Shown in pieces: positions 34,722 through 48,280 of a stretch of DNA of 64,000 bases. The translations under genes and the position numbers were made by a program. The stretch is from Rotaria sp. Silwood1 (taxonomy: Eukaryota > Rotifera > Eurotatoria > Philodinida > Philodinidae), in NCBI GenBank assembly GCA_905250075.1, contig CAJNOP010000033.1, positions 611,654-675,653 of the forward strand, in the 5' to 3' direction. The notes below the pieces were generated by a model that saw only the letters and a program-made list of their open reading frames with translations, was not told where the DNA came from and did no database searches. Each line of letters starts with the position of its first letter. Position 1 is the stretch's first letter.

Positions 34722-37668
34722 TCATTTTTTCTTTTGTTGTATTGTTGCAACTACTAATGATGATGATGATGATGATGACGATGGTGTTACTGTTGTCGTC
34801 GTTACATTTGTTGTTGATGGTGTTAACGCATTATTCATCATATCATCTAAGATTTTATCTGAATCAGGTAAACATGTTCCACCAAGACATTGTTCAGTAA
34901 AAGTAACAAATGTCAAATATCCATCTTCTGATGATGCAATAAAAAGACGACCATCATGTGACCAACACCCATCAGTAAGTGATAATAGATGAATACGACG
35001 TGCATATGCAAATGGTTCTAATGATAATTGATCATAAAAGAATAATGATGTTTTAGTAATCAATGCAAAAAGCATTCGATATGGTGCAACAGATGATGCT
35101 GATGGAAATAGAGAAGGACATACTGATATAGCTATAACTTCTTGATCATTCATAATTGGTATAATTGATAAAGGTCGATCAAATTTTGGACCAGATGTTG
35201 CAAATACGTAAGCACAATTAACATCAATTAATTTAGCTGGTACTAAAAAAAAAAAGAAACAAAGATAATATAAAAATAAACATAAAATATAATAATTAAA
35301 TCAATATTATACTTGATGTTGATCCAAATTTTTCTTCATTAACACCATTATCTTGTATAATTTGTATATCAGGATCATCAAAATCATTTTGTTGATTATT
35401 AATTTCATCTTTGTCTTCAATATTTTCTTCATTATTATATGCATTTAAAAATGCTTTATCTAAACAACCAGCTGATACAATTAATTGACTACCATCAGGT
35501 AAATAAGCACAACGTCGAAAAAATGTTAAAGATGTTTCATCAATAAACATTAATGCACCATTTTCTTGTTTTATATTTGCTGGTTTTATTTTACGAATAT
35601 TATATACACATCGTGATATTGAACTAGAGTCAGCTTTCATTGCATAGATACGTAATGAACGATCTGTACTCATAGCTGCAATATATTTACGCCATGGATG
35701 TATAGCAACACCTTGTACAAAACCTTTTGGATCAACAATAATTGAGATTTTTTCACGTTTAGCAACATTCCACTAAAAATAGAAGGAAAAAAAGTAAATA
35801 TTTAACTCTTTATTTCTTTCGTTACTAGAATGTTTATTAGTAGAGAATAAAGAAAACAAGGAAGTAAAGACTTCAAAAGTTGGATTAAATAAGAGTGTGT
35901 TTAACCAATCTGTTCATACTATCAATATAATTGAACACACCAATGTTCTATTAACAATGCTTATTTTATTAGAACTATGCATAGCAAAGAACGGTTCTGC
36001 GGTCCTGTCCTGTTGCTGTCCAGGACGGAGTAAAATAGCAGAGCAAGACAAAAACATTGTTCTGTGTCCACCCTCGTTTTGTATATTTTCTTCTCGATAT
36101 CAGTTGTTATAAAGTATTTTTTTTTTTATTGTTCAACATTCTATTAATAGTATTCACTATATATTTGAATAATGACGATAAAACTCCACAAGTTCATATT
36201 TTTTTAGTAATATGCTTTTTGTGATGAACGTGTCATTAAAACAATAAATCAAGATGTATTTACATTTTTTTTTATATTTATAAAGTTAGTCATTATTGAA
36301 AACTTTAAGTGTTGGATTTGAGAATGATACGAAAAAAAAATACCTATAAAATAATCCATAAACTAGTATGCACTTTGATGATCGAGTACAAAGTAATGAT
36401 TCTTACTATTGTGTTCTGTTCAGCATGACAAGACAAAAAGATTTGTCTTATATTAAACTTTGGTTGCTATAGAGGTTAAAAGGTTGAACCATATCCTGAA
36501 AAAGTGACCTTGGACTAGCCTAAAGTAAAATTGCATGAAGATATTCATCGAACATGGATGAAAAATAGGTCATTTAACAACCTCAAAAATTCTCTATAGT
36601 TCGTGATTCGATGTACTTAATTATTTTATTTCTTTCAAAGACTGCAGTACCTTGGATTTTAATTCTTACTGTTTGTTGTGGAAAAAAAACGATGACCAAT
36701 TCAATAGCTCGAAAAACTTGTCACGTATTGATAGAATTCCTTTTTTTTTATGTAATAGTACAAAAGTTGAATTCAACAAAAAAAGGCTACTGGTACATAA
36801 CATGTTCTTTCAAACCAATAAAAAAAAAGCAATTGACTATAAATTAGACTCACTCAAAAATTCTTGAATTTGTGATCACAAAAGTATATTTTTCAAGCAA
36901 AAGCTGATGGAAAAACTTTTGACAAAAAAAATCGAGATGTCAAATAAAAAAGTTCATGTTGCTTATAAAAGAAAAACTAGACTTCGAAGTATGTTTCTCA
37001 ATTTTGAGTTTTTTCGAAGCAGAAGGTTTTAATTCTTTATTAAATATATAACTTACAACAATAACTTTTTTATCAACTGAACCACTAACAAGTAATTGAT
37101 CATCTCTAGACCATGCTAAATCTAAAACAGGTTCTAAATGACATTTATATGGTAAACTTTTAAGCCAACGTTCTTTTGATTCTGGTAGATCCTTATCCCA
37201 ACCAAGTATATTATCATTATCATTATTATTTGTTGTTGTTGTTGCTGATGATGATGATGAGGTTGTCAATGGTTGATTTATTTTTGATAAAACAGTTATA
37301 TTTGAATCAGTAGTTGTTATTGCTGGTGCTTTTGTCCAAATAAATATATTACTATCATCACTACCACTAGCTAAATGTGTTCCTTTTGAATTCCATCGAA
37401 TACAATTTACTGATTCTAAATGAGCACCAGTAAGTGAAGATACGAATGATATTGTTGGTTGTTGTGTTGATGGCCATTCAATATCCCAAAGATAGATTGA
37501 ACCTTGAAGACAACAATTGATATTTAAAGTTTTTTCTATTAGTTATAAAAATTGTTAATTACCTCGCATGCCAGCTGTAGCTAAACGTTTCGAATCTATC
37601 GGATTGATTGCACATGAATAAACAGGATCACATCCATGCCATGATATATTTGGTGTACAGACATTCAT
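34722..37668 (-). CDS. CHAF1B: Chromatin assembly factor 1 p60 subunit (WD40)
   Basis: Four exons (37563-37668, 37057-37502, 35313-35772, 34722-35242; minus strand) give 510 residues (human 559). The start 'MNVCTPNISWHGCDPVYSCAINP' and the WD units 'IYLWDIEWP', 'HLESVNCIRWNSKGTHLASGSDDSNIFIW', 'HLEPVLDLAWSRDDQLLVSGSVDKKVIVVWNV' and 'FVQGVAIHPWRKYIAAMSTDRSLRIY' follow CHAF1B closely. So does 'FFRRCAYLPDGSQLIVSAG' in the fourth-fifth blade. The C terminus ends in Thr/Ser repeats and a KKK tail; the human proline-rich B-like tail is not evident. The protein loads H3-H4 behind replication forks with p150 and p48. Intron 2 is 1,284 bp, the others 61-70 bp. The start lies 314 bp from the divergent PPR gene. 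Confidence 0.92.
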
Positions 37669-37982
37669 GTTTAAGATCTTAAATGTGAATCAGACTGATA
37701 GTGAATAGACAACAAACAAGAATTATTGGCGCGTTGAAACAAAAGCTATGGAATAAAAATCCAAATCATCTTATTTTATGGTAAATAAATATATAATTTA
37801 AAATAAATTTTTCTATTTATTGATAAGATTTCTTTTACATTAAATTTTAAATAAATAAAAAAAAACTTTTGATTTATTAAATTGAGTCTTGAGGTAAATT
37901 TCTAACCAATAGCAATCATTTTATGAATCATCATCATGATCATCATGGTTATATCACTACGTTCTCATAAATTTTGACTATC
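37669..37982. promoter_or_regulatory. Putative bidirectional promoter, CAF-1 p60 / PPR
   Basis: Only 314 bp separate the start codons of the two divergent genes, so both promoters must lie here or overlap. There is no clear TATA box on either strand. This is inferred from gene spacing. Confidence 0.5.
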
Positions 37983-40900
37983 ATGCAATATATTCGTCGA
38001 TTTTCATTAATTCGATCATCATTTCGTTTTCTATCATCAACAATTGTTGATGTAACACCATCAACAATTGAAAAAGAATTATATGAAATTAATAAATTAA
38101 TGAAAACATATAATAATACACATGTACCTATACGTACAGTAGCTTTATTTGAATGGATGTTAAATATAATAAATATAAAACCTGATTTTAATTGTTATTT
38201 AAATATAATTCGTGCATGTGGTGAATTAAATAATATAAATATTTGTCAAAAAATTCATCAATTTATTAATAATGATCAAACATTACAAACTAATGAATAT
38301 CTTCAACTTCAAATAAAACTTATTTATATGTATTCAAAAATAAAAAAAATTGAATTAGCTGAACAAATATTTCAACAAGTTAAAACAATAAAAAATTCAT
38401 CAATAGATATTAGTCTTTTTGGTACAATGTTCAAAGGTGAGGAGAAGGTGAGTTTAAGAAAAATAATATATTAAAATCTTAATATATTATTTAATTTTTA
38501 GGTTATAATATGAATGGACAACCAAATAAAACAATTGAATTATATGAAAATGAATTATTAAATAATAAAACAATTGAACTTGATGCTATAGCAGCAACAT
38601 GTGTACTTAGTGCATGTACTGATTGTCATCGATTAGATATTGGAGAATATGTACATGATGAAATTCTTAGACTTGAACTTCTTGATCCACCCGATATTCG
38701 ATTAGCAACAGCGGTATGTTTTAAATAAATTTAAATTGATTTTATTGTGAAAGATGATCTTAAAAGGAGTATTGAAGTATAGAAGTAAATATTTCGATCG
38801 TCTATACGTAGTGATTGACATTAGTCAAACGCCTTTTGATCATATATGTTTGTAAGTTTGGTTTCAGCGATCATTTCTTAAGTTTGCTCTGTCTGAATCA
38901 TCATCACATATATATATATATATATATACCAAGGTATCATCTCAAAATGTCACTGATAGCTTCAGTCATCAAAATTCAAATTGCCAAATTTTGGAGAAAG
39001 GCATACTAACTGTCAGAGACCATCACAGAATGTGACAGACGCTACAGATATGTGATCAAAGACCGTTTATCAATAATGTCTCGTTCTAATATATTAGTTA
39101 CTTCCTTATTGCATTTCTTGAAGATTAAGTAAAAAGATGGTGAAAAAATGTTTCTGACAACAGATAGAATGAACAATCTTCTTTTGATAAGTAAGAATAG
39201 CTACATCATGTTTCACATTTCAATCCCACAGATATTGTAAAAGAAGTTTATTTATTTATTTAAAGATCATGAATATGTATTGTAATTGTGGTTTAATTGA
39301 TCGTGCTCGAGAATTATTTAATCAATTTCTTCCAATCGTTGATCATGTTGCTTATTCAATATTAATGAAATCATATTTATCAATAAATCAACCACTAGAA
39401 GTTCTTGGTTTATTTGAAAAACTTCAATCATCATCAATTTCACCTGATTCATTTATTTATTTAAATATAATTAATGCATGTAATCAATTAGGACTTATGA
39501 ATCAAGCAGAAAAAATTCATCGTTCAATTCCATCATATATTATAGAACGAAATCATTCATTAATTATTGGTTTAATTGATATGCATGCACATTGTTTACA
39601 TTTAAATGAAGCTGATCGATTATTTAATTTACTTAAACAAAAAGATAATATTTCATTAGCAAGTTTATTACATGGTTATGCAATTAATGGACAAGGACAA
39701 CAAGCATTAAAATTATTTGAAAAAGTCAAATCCGAATTAATATTTAATGAACAAGTTTATAAAATGATTTTATATGCTTGTGTATTTACTGATGATCTTG
39801 TTAAAGAAGCAAAAGAAATATATAAAACAATACCAGATAAATATAAAACACCACAAGTTGCTGCTGCAATGGTAAATATTTTACTTTAGTAATGAGATAT
39901 TTAGATTATAATATTAAGCTTACTTATTAGAATTTATCAATGAAATAGAGTAACTACATGAAGTTGAATTCATAAAATAATATGAATTATCAAATAATTA
40001 GCATCGATCAACATGAGATATCAAAATGATTATCAATAAATAATTTTAAAGATATTAGACTAGTTGTTGTCAACGAAAGACAAAAGAAGATATGTTAAGT
40101 CTAGCGTATTTGATTTGAACTAGATTGAATAAACAATTTATCGAATCATATTCTACATAGTTCGATTGAAGAGACTGTCTTAACTGTTTACCTCGCATAA
40201 TAAATTTAGAATAACCGTTGATAAAATAATCTTTTAAATAACGAATGAGCTTTTCTAATATGTTAATGAGTCGGTCAGACCCATAAAGTGTTTCTGCTCT
40301 TGTTACGGAATGGTTTCGGATATCCCAGTAACTATGTGATAGTACAGTTAACTTGAACGATACAACTAGCTCTGAATTTTTTTGTCTTTCATGATATTAT
40401 TGAGTAGGCAAAAGCAACGTATATCCTATGGTATTCGAGTAATCGAAAAAGCAAGAAGTGAGTAATAAAAAGGAATTTTGAAACAATCCATTCAATTGTT
40501 AATCTAGATTTCCGAGTGATAAATCACTTTTGAACTGCTAGATCTTTGCTACTGATATTTCAAATGTTCAGTAGGTGTTCCTGTAGAGCCTCAGTGTTCA
40601 AACGTAGCTACACTTTTAATTTTTGACAAGCATCTTTGCCTACTCATCTAAATTTTTTTCTACAAGCTAGACTAATCAATGTCTTCATGTGAGCTAAGTT
40701 TCAAGTAAAAATTCAAATATATCATTTCACATAAAAACTAAAGCTCTACAGAATAAATTCACTAATTAGGAACAAAAAGCTGAATAACTCAAATCACTCT
40801 ATGATATTCAATTTAAATATTTACGAAAGTATAAATGTTCTTATCATAAATTTTTCATATAAAGAAATGTTACTGTTTAAAATTTGTAAACTATTTTTTG

Positions 40901-41564
40901 TTGAATTTAGGTTTCAATACTTGTTCGTGCTTCACTTTTTGATGAAGCAGAATCATTTATTCATCAATATAAACCAAGATCACAAAATGTTTCTCTTCTT
41001 TGGTCTGCTTTCTTTATGGTATGCTACCATGAAAAAAATCTTCGATATGGAAAATTAATCTATGATCATATTACTGATGATCCTTTTTTATTATTACTTT
41101 TTTCGGATATGACAAATACATTACCATCGACAGAAATTATTAATTATTTTCGACAACAAATACCAGGAATATGTTGGACAGAAATTGAAAATAATGATAA
41201 AACTAATTATATTATATATGAGTTTTGTAATAATGATCTTTTGAATTTTTCTTCATTACATTCAGAATTAAATATTGTGATTAACGATTTGAAATTAGTT
41301 GGTGTTAATTGGAAAACATATGAGAATGATCTTAAAGAATTATTTTGTGGACATACAGCTATTCGTTTAGCTATAGTAAAAAATTTAATATCAACTTTAC
41401 CAAGAACAACTATTCAATTAACAACAACAAAATCATTATGTCATGTGTGTCATGAAGGAATAAAACAATTGAGTTTATTAAAACAACGTGATATTATTTT
41501 GAAAGATAATATACGTGTACATCATTTTTCTAATGGACAATGTTCATGTCATGATCAATTTTAG
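37983..41564 (+). CDS. PPR protein with plant-type DYW domain (HxE altered)
   Basis: Four exons (37983-38436, 38502-38713, 39266-39871, 40911-41564) give 641 residues. The N terminus 'MQYIRRFSLIRSSFRFLSS' is basic, Ser-rich and free of acidic residues, typical of mitochondrial import. PLS-type PPR repeats fill residues about 45-470, for example 'SILMKSYLSINQPLEVLGLFEKLQSSSISPDSFIYLNIINACNQLG'. The C-terminal 70 residues are a DYW domain: 'GHTAIRLAIVKNL' (572 on), 'SLCHVCHEGIKQLS' (Cys601, Cys604) and 'RVHHFSNGQCSCHDQF' (His628/629, Cys635/637). Plant proteins read 'HSERLAIAFGLI', 'CGDCH' and 'HHFKDGVCSCGDYW'. The zinc ligands persist, but the catalytic Glu of HxE is Ala574, and the last triplet is DQF rather than DYW. 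DYW proteins deaminate C to U in organelle RNA; this one is probably an RNA binder without deaminase activity. GUF1 follows 178 bp downstream. Confidence 0.9.
38817..39081. repeat. Degenerate foldback in PPR intron 2
   Basis: GACATTAGTCAAACGCC...TTTTGATCATATATG (38817-38848) is the approximate reverse complement of 39046-39081 (ATATGTGATCAAAGACCG...AATGTC). The interior pairs less well and includes a (TA)n run at about 38908-38928. Confidence 0.6.
39872..40910 (+). other. 1-kb intron of the PPR gene
   Basis: Intron 3 by frame. It contains a possible decayed inverted repeat: TGAGTAGGCAAA near 40402 against TTTGCCTACTCA near 40637. No exon was recognised. Confidence 0.5.
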
Positions 41565-41742
41565 ATTTGATAGAAAAAAAAAAATGTTGTTTTCTAGAAA
41601 TTTATTTGTTGATGTTTGTTTTTCGAAAAAGAAATGTTTAGCTGAGATATTTCAGTGAATGAAAATCATAGCATATTGAAATAAAAATGATTGCATTACT
41701 ACTATTTGAAAGGAAGTTTTTCTTTATAGATGTTTTGATTAG

Positions 41743-44700
41743 ATGAAATCATTTAATTTCACTTCATTGTTTTTGAAAAGAACATTGCGTTCATTGCAAC
41801 GAATCTATGCACCTTGTCGTTTTCAACATGCACAAAATCAAACACCGTTAGTTGTCGAACGAGCTCTTCGTTCGATTAAAATGGATACATTTGACACATC
41901 ATTAGTTCGAAATTTTTGTATCATTGCTCATGTTGATCATGGTAGGGATTTGTCTTGGTTTTTTTTTCTTTTCTTAATTTCTAAAATGATATTATTCTTA
42001 GGAAAATCAACACTTGCTGATCGATTATTAGAATTAACAGGTACAATTCCAAAATCAAAAGAAAATCGTCAAGTACTCGATAAACTTGATGTTGAAAGAG
42101 AACGTGGTATAACTGTAAAAGCAGCAGCAGTTTCAATGTTTTATCCATATAAAAATCAAACATATCTACTTAATTTAATCGATACACCTGGACATGTTGA
42201 TTTTTCAACTGAAGTTGCACGATCATTATCAGCATGTCAATCAGCTATACTTCTTGTTGATGCTGCACAAGGAATTCAAGCACAAACTGTTGCTAATTTT
42301 TTACTTGCCTGTGATTCATTTATGGAAGTTATTGCTGTTATTAATAAAATTGATTTGAAAGAAGCAAAAGTTGAAAAAACAATAGCTCAAATTGAATCAG
42401 AATTTGGACTATCAGCTAAAAACATTATTCAAATATCTGCTAAACATGGAACTAATTGTGGAACATTATTAGAACAAATTGTTGAACAATTACCACCACC
42501 AAATTATTCTCGTACAGGTCTACTTCGATTGTTTGTATTTGATTCAGTATTTTCACCAAATATTAATACAACAATTATTAATGTTGCTGTTACAGATGGT
42601 ATTGTTCGATCAGGAGATAAAGTTGCAAGTAAATTATCCGGAAAAAATTATACTGTACTTGAAACAGGTATATTAAAGATATTTTATTTAACAACAAACA
42701 AATTTTTATATTAATTTAGGAATATTTATGTATCCAGATCGAGTCAAAACTGATGCATTATATGCTGGTCATGTTGGATATATTATTTGTGATACAAAAC
42801 ATATTCAAGATACAATTGTCGGAGATACATTTTATCATCAAGGTGGGTGAGTGTTTCATTATCTTAAAGATTAAAAAAACAAATCACGAATATGTTCTTT
42901 AAAAAATTGTGTTTTTCTTTCAGGTGTTAATGTTGAGCCATTACAAACATTTAAAGTACCTAAAGCAATGGTGGTATGTTTAAAAGAAAGAAGTTTATGT
43001 GAGGGACAAGGGTATAGAAAACCTTTTTCCAGCTCGTTGTAAATTTGAAGTTTATCTATTAAAATCAACTTCGGAATGATCTCTAACCATATTCCACGCG
43101 TTGAAACTGCGATAACTCACATCTCGACTTTTGATACCTGAAGTACCCCGAGAAATTTCAGAAACACTTTTCTTGCCTTTCGATTGTAACATACTTAGAT
43201 ATATCACTACGAATATAATATTTAGAACGAATAGAACTGTTTTCATAATGGACTAGAATGAGCTCAATCTGGTCAGACACACAAAAATTATGAGTTGTAT
43301 TCACAGATAAAACTAATTGAACTCAAGTTAAAAGACAAACTGACAATTCCGAGCCAAAAATATATCCTTTTTGTTTCATGCTTGATGCCAGTCATCCTGT
43401 ATATTTATAAAACTAATTCCGATTCAGCATGAAAGTTTCCGACAATAGGTAATTTTTTCAGTTGTGTTTTATGGTATTTTGAAAAGAATCGAAAAAGATG
43501 TGCACGAGAGCTTTCCAAAGAAATTCTTGAGGCTCATACAGAAATCCGACATATCTCCGGAAAATCGATAACGCCATCATGCTGTGTAAGGTCAAAACCT
43601 GCGGATACAAATTTTTGAAGCAAAAGATGGTCGCTGTGCAGCATCACAACACTGGATTCATACTGTAGAACATGCGATACAGATAATATAAGTCTTTGTT
43701 TTCCTAATTCACCAGAGCAAGTAAAAATTCTGAAAATTTGAATGTTTATGTTTTTGGCCGTGCGAAACATAATAGCGTTCTTCATGTTTGATAGGTTTGT
43801 GGAGTTTCTGTCGAAATCTTCAAAATTCATATGGAAATTTCTGATGCACATTCTTTTTTGATTTCTTTCAAAATGCTTTTAAGAAGAACTCAAAAAGTAA
43901 CTTGTCCTGACAAATTTTCACTCGAAAGCAGCATTGACTTTACAGGTAAACGGCATGAGCATAATCAAAAATAGTCTCAGAATTGCTAGTTTGTCATTTA
44001 ATTTGACATCAGTTGGTTTTGAGGTCTGAATAGGACTCATCATTTTGAGCGAGGTAATCTGTTTTTTTTCAAGAAGATTCATTTAAGCCTTCAGTCCAAG
44101 GTTATTAAAGTCCGGTCAGAAAACTCGACGAACGACCATATCGGACTCACAAGAAGTACAGTTCTATTTATTCTAAATATCATACTGTAATTAATATATC
44201 TAACTACGTTGCGATCTGAATTCAGGAATAAAGTTTTTTCCGAATGCGTAGGAGATATCATAGGTCTCAAAAGTCGAGATCGCACTTATCACGATTTCGT
44301 TATGAGAAATATGGTTAATGATAATCCCTAGTTCAATTCCAACATAAAAATGTCAAATCCATAAGTGGTTGGAAAATGGTTCTATCTACCCTTGTAGTTT
44401 ATTGTGTCGTTTTCTTTTAGTTTGCTGGTTTTTTTCCATTTGATGAAGCACAATATAACAGTTTTGAACAATCTATTGAACGTTTAGCATTGAATGATAC
44501 TGGTGTACGAGTCGTAGCAACATCAAATCCAGGTGAAATAGATCTTTTTCTTTGTAAACTGTTCTTGATTAATCCGTTTCTCTCTGTCTCTCTCTATCTT
44601 TAGCATTTGGTAAAGGCATGCGAGTTGGCTTTTTAGTACGAAAATCACATTTACTCTTAGTAGACACACATATCTCTTAGTTTTTATAGGGTCTACTTCA

Positions 44701-45475
44701 TATGGAAATATTTAGTCAACGTTTAGAATCTGAATTTGCACAACAAGTTATAACTACATTTCCTGGTGTTGCTTATCAATGTCGTATTGTTGGAAAAGAT
44801 AATATTAAAGAGTATGGTTCAGAAATTTTAACTATATCAGATCCACTTAAATGGCCTGATACAAATATTATACGTGAAACATTTGAACCAATTGTTGATG
44901 GTCAAATTCTTACTCCAACACAATTTTCACCAATAATTAAATTAATTTGTGATGAACGACGTGGAAATCTAATAGAAGAATATTGTATAGATGAAAAACG
45001 AACATTATTAAAATATAAATTACCTTTAGCAGAAATAGTTTATGATTTTTTTGATCAACTTAAACAAGTAACATCTGGTTATGGTACATTTGATTATGAA
45101 GATAGTGGTTATGAAAAATCGAATATAGTTAAAATGCGTTTTTGTATTAATAATGAAGAAATTGATGAATTATCTCTACTATGTCATGCTAAACGTGCAC
45201 AAGCTATTGGTAAAGAAGTTGTTATTAAACTTAAAGATAATATTGAACGACAACAATATGCTATTAAAATTGAAGCAAAAGTACATTCAACTGTACTTGC
45301 AAGACAAAATATACCACCATATAAAAAAGATGTTGGAGCAAAATTATATGGTGGTGATAAAACACGTTTAATGAAATTATTAAAAAGACAAGAAGAAGGC
45401 AAAGAACGAATGAGGACAATTGCTAATATACAAGTACCACGTGATGCTATTATTGCAGTATTAAAAAGAAAATAG
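41743..45475 (+). CDS. GUF1: Mitochondrial elongation factor 4 / GUF1 GTPase
   Basis: Seven exons (41743-41941, 42002-42667, 42720-42842, 42924-42973, 44421-44532, 44604-44635, 44690-45475) give 655 residues (human 669). A basic N terminus ('LFLKRTLRSLQRIYAPCRFQHA') fits mitochondrial import. G motifs are all present: 'AHVDHGKST' (G1, split by intron 1 in the Gly codon), 'ERGITVKA' (G2), 'DTPGHVDFS' (G3), 'NKIDL' (G4) and 'SAKHG' (G5). The EF4-specific C terminus is recognisable in 'VGFLGLLHMEIFSQRLESEF' and 'YGGDKTRLMKLLKRQEEGKERMR'. GUF1/LepA back-translocates or remodels stalled mitochondrial ribosomes. Intron 4 (1,447 bp) is filled by a foldback element; other introns are 52-81 bp. An in-frame ATG at 41881 inside exon 1 is a possible alternative start that would remove the targeting sequence. 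Confidence 0.94.
43070..44332. repeat. 1.25-kb foldback element filling a GUF1 intron
   Basis: A giant imperfect palindrome centred at about 43700. TAACCATATT (43084-43093) pairs with AATATGGTTA (44308-44317). CATCTCGACTTTTGATACCT (43120-43139) pairs with AGGTCTCAAAAGTCGAGATC (44262-44281). ATTTAGAAC..AATAGAACTGT near 43220 pairs with its complement near 44160, and matched blocks continue to the centre. No protein of a transposase type is visible. Confidence 0.88.
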
Positions 45476-48280
45476 TAGTTTCATTATGAAATTAAATAAA
45501 TAGATAATATACATACACATATATTTTTTTCTAAAATTTTAATATTAACATATGAATTGATGTAAAACAAAAATATAAACATCCATTTGATAACTCTATG
45601 AATGAAATTAAGATATCAAAATTTTATGTAAAATATTCTGATTAGTTTAACAACATTTATTTAATGAGATGTTTCTGAACTCTGTAAGTTGAACACCCAA
45701 GAATTTGTTGAAATTTAGGTAATAGATCAAGTTACTAGATATTTGGCATACTAGAAATATCACAAGAGATGACAAAAAATACGGCACAATCTTTTCCATG
45801 AATATTGACATATGTTTGTAGCTGTGAGTGTATAGAGAACTGAAGTCCGCATCTTTCTAAGAGCTCCAGGAAGTCAGAACTCACGGAATCAAGATATTGC
45901 TGGGGAAAAATCACAATCATAGGAGACTGAATCAACCAATGTATAATGTGTAAGGCAATACAATTCTAAATTTGATCAATGACATAAAGAATGAGAAGGG
46001 ATGGGGTGAAGCCACCTACAATCTGTCGTCACAAATGTTAATATAGTGCCATATCTCAACACCTCAATGATGGACAATTGGAGATAAAAATTCTCAAAAA
46101 ATTTTTTTCTTCTCATTTTTGAAAGGCTATCACTTCATGAAATAGATCTCTTCAATATTTTTCGATTCGATGATTTTTCTAAATTATTTTTTGACTTCCA
46201 ATACAAAATGTTTTCGTTTCTTTCATATATTATTCAGTGTAGATACTGTTCTTTCGAACCCATGTTGCACATTTGTTCGCATTACCACCAATAGCGCTGA
46301 TGATTTTCGAATTCAGCTATTAACGATTGCAGAGAGTGTTTTCTATCCAAATTTGTATTATTTATTAGAAAGGATTCAAATTAATCAAAAAGAAAACAGT
46401 TTCAGAATAGATTTCATAATTAGGATCGATTTAGACTCAGTTACTCAGATGTGTCAACGTTACTAGAATTCATTGAAAACGACTTTATTCTGTTAGTTTT
46501 AACAGACTTCAAAATATTGTCGCATTTTGATACAATACACCATGATACAACACTTTCAAAAAAAAAGCCGATGGTATTCTTATATGGGACATATTCTCAA
46601 AATAACTCTTGAAAGCATGGCCAAGTTAGGTATTGAAGTATAAAAGAATACCTATATTTCTCTTGTCATTTTAGAAAGATAAAATTTTCCTACACTTTTA
46701 AGAAAGTGCCGTCTTTGGCAACAGATCTCATAATATTAGTTAACTGTCAAGTGTAGATTTTTGCACGTAAAGAAACTTCACGAAAAAGAATTTTTGAAAA
46801 ACATAGACAATAGAAACGAGTTTTTACTGTTGAATCTAAAATCTTTTATCCACTTTTACATTTATAGACTATGAACTCATCTGCATTTGATTAATTTATC
46901 CTTCAATTACTCACATATGTTTCTACTAGTATTTGTTACTTAGAAACATCCGTACTTGTCTAGACGTGGTCTTTGACGCTAAAACTACCGTAAAACATCT
47001 TAATTTGGTATGAAGACCTTTTCTTTTTCAAAACGATGATAGGTTAAATTGATGGTTTTTTTTTTCATTTTGTAAGTTGTTCTTGAATTGAGAGAAAAAA
47101 TTGATCACAACATAGATAACAAGAAAGAGTAACAAGAAAAACCTATACATGTTTACCGTCTAATTCTAATAAGTTTACTATATTCTTGATCATCTTTCAT
47201 CCACTTTACGGGATAATATTCATTAGACTATATTATAAATGCTACTAACATTCAATACCAGCAGCTACTTTTCATTGAGACATATAATATGCTCCATTGT
47301 TGTTTGAATCACTCGAAAATGCCAATAGCTAGAGATCTGTGGTTTTCACCAATCGAAAGAGGAGTCATCAGAGCGTCTTTTTCTTCAATATTGTTTAAGA
47401 TGAAATCATATTTAAAATCAGTCATTTCTGCAAAATATTGCAAAAAATGTATACAAAACGGTCTGTCATTCAGGTGAAGTTTTGACAAAAAGTAAGAAAA
47501 TTTACTGAAAAATTAGAAGAAATCTATCGTTTTCGTGCGAGTAAATAGACGATATTATTTGCTCAATATTAGAATGTGAGAAGATAATCGTTCGAATTAT
47601 ATCTTGAACTATCCATCTTAAGTTTCTCTCTCTAGATCACATGTCATAACCAAAATTTCTTCTGAATGATAGATCGTTTTCATGCATCTTTTACAATGTT
47701 TTGTCGAAATGACTGATTTTAAAAATGATTTCGTCTTACACAATATTGGAAAAAAAGAGGTTCCCATATCTCTTCTTTCAATTGATGAAAATCGCCGATC
47801 TCTAGCTGTTTACGTTCTCGAGTTCTTCAAAAAACAGTGGAACACATTATATTTCTGATTGGATAATAGAAACCTGTTGTTATTTTAAACGTATTATTTC
47901 AAATAACATGCCTTTTTTGTTGTGCATTCAACCACAAAAATCGGTCAATGTTTACCTATTTTAAATATTAATTAACATTATATGTAAGATTTTCAGTATA
48001 TTATAAAAATAATATTATTATACATGATATTTACTTCATAGGAAAGAAGTGTAATTTATTTATTTTTTATTCAAGAATCTTTATTACACATAAGAGCAAG
48101 ATGTATTAAACAAATAATTGAACTAAAGAAAATTCGTTTGCACCATAATTCACACATCACTTGAAAAATATTTTTATTTGAAAAATTAATTAACTATTGA
48201 CATAATTTGTTAGAAAATAATCACAATGACCGGTTCAGACCGAATAAATAAAACATAATGAAAGAAAAATATTAAAAATT
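45476..48280. other. 2.8-kb convergent intergenic region
   Basis: Lies between the ends of GUF1 (+) and calpain (-). No gene was recognised. The frames at 45735-45935 (-), 46170-46466 (+) and 47289-47477 (+) show no family features or partner exons. Confidence 0.45.

Noticed and set aside
35773..37056. Foldback suspected in the long CAF-1 p60 intron
   Set aside because: Only short local pairing (for example around GTCCTG/CAGGAC near 36005-36025) was found by eye; no long arms could be matched.
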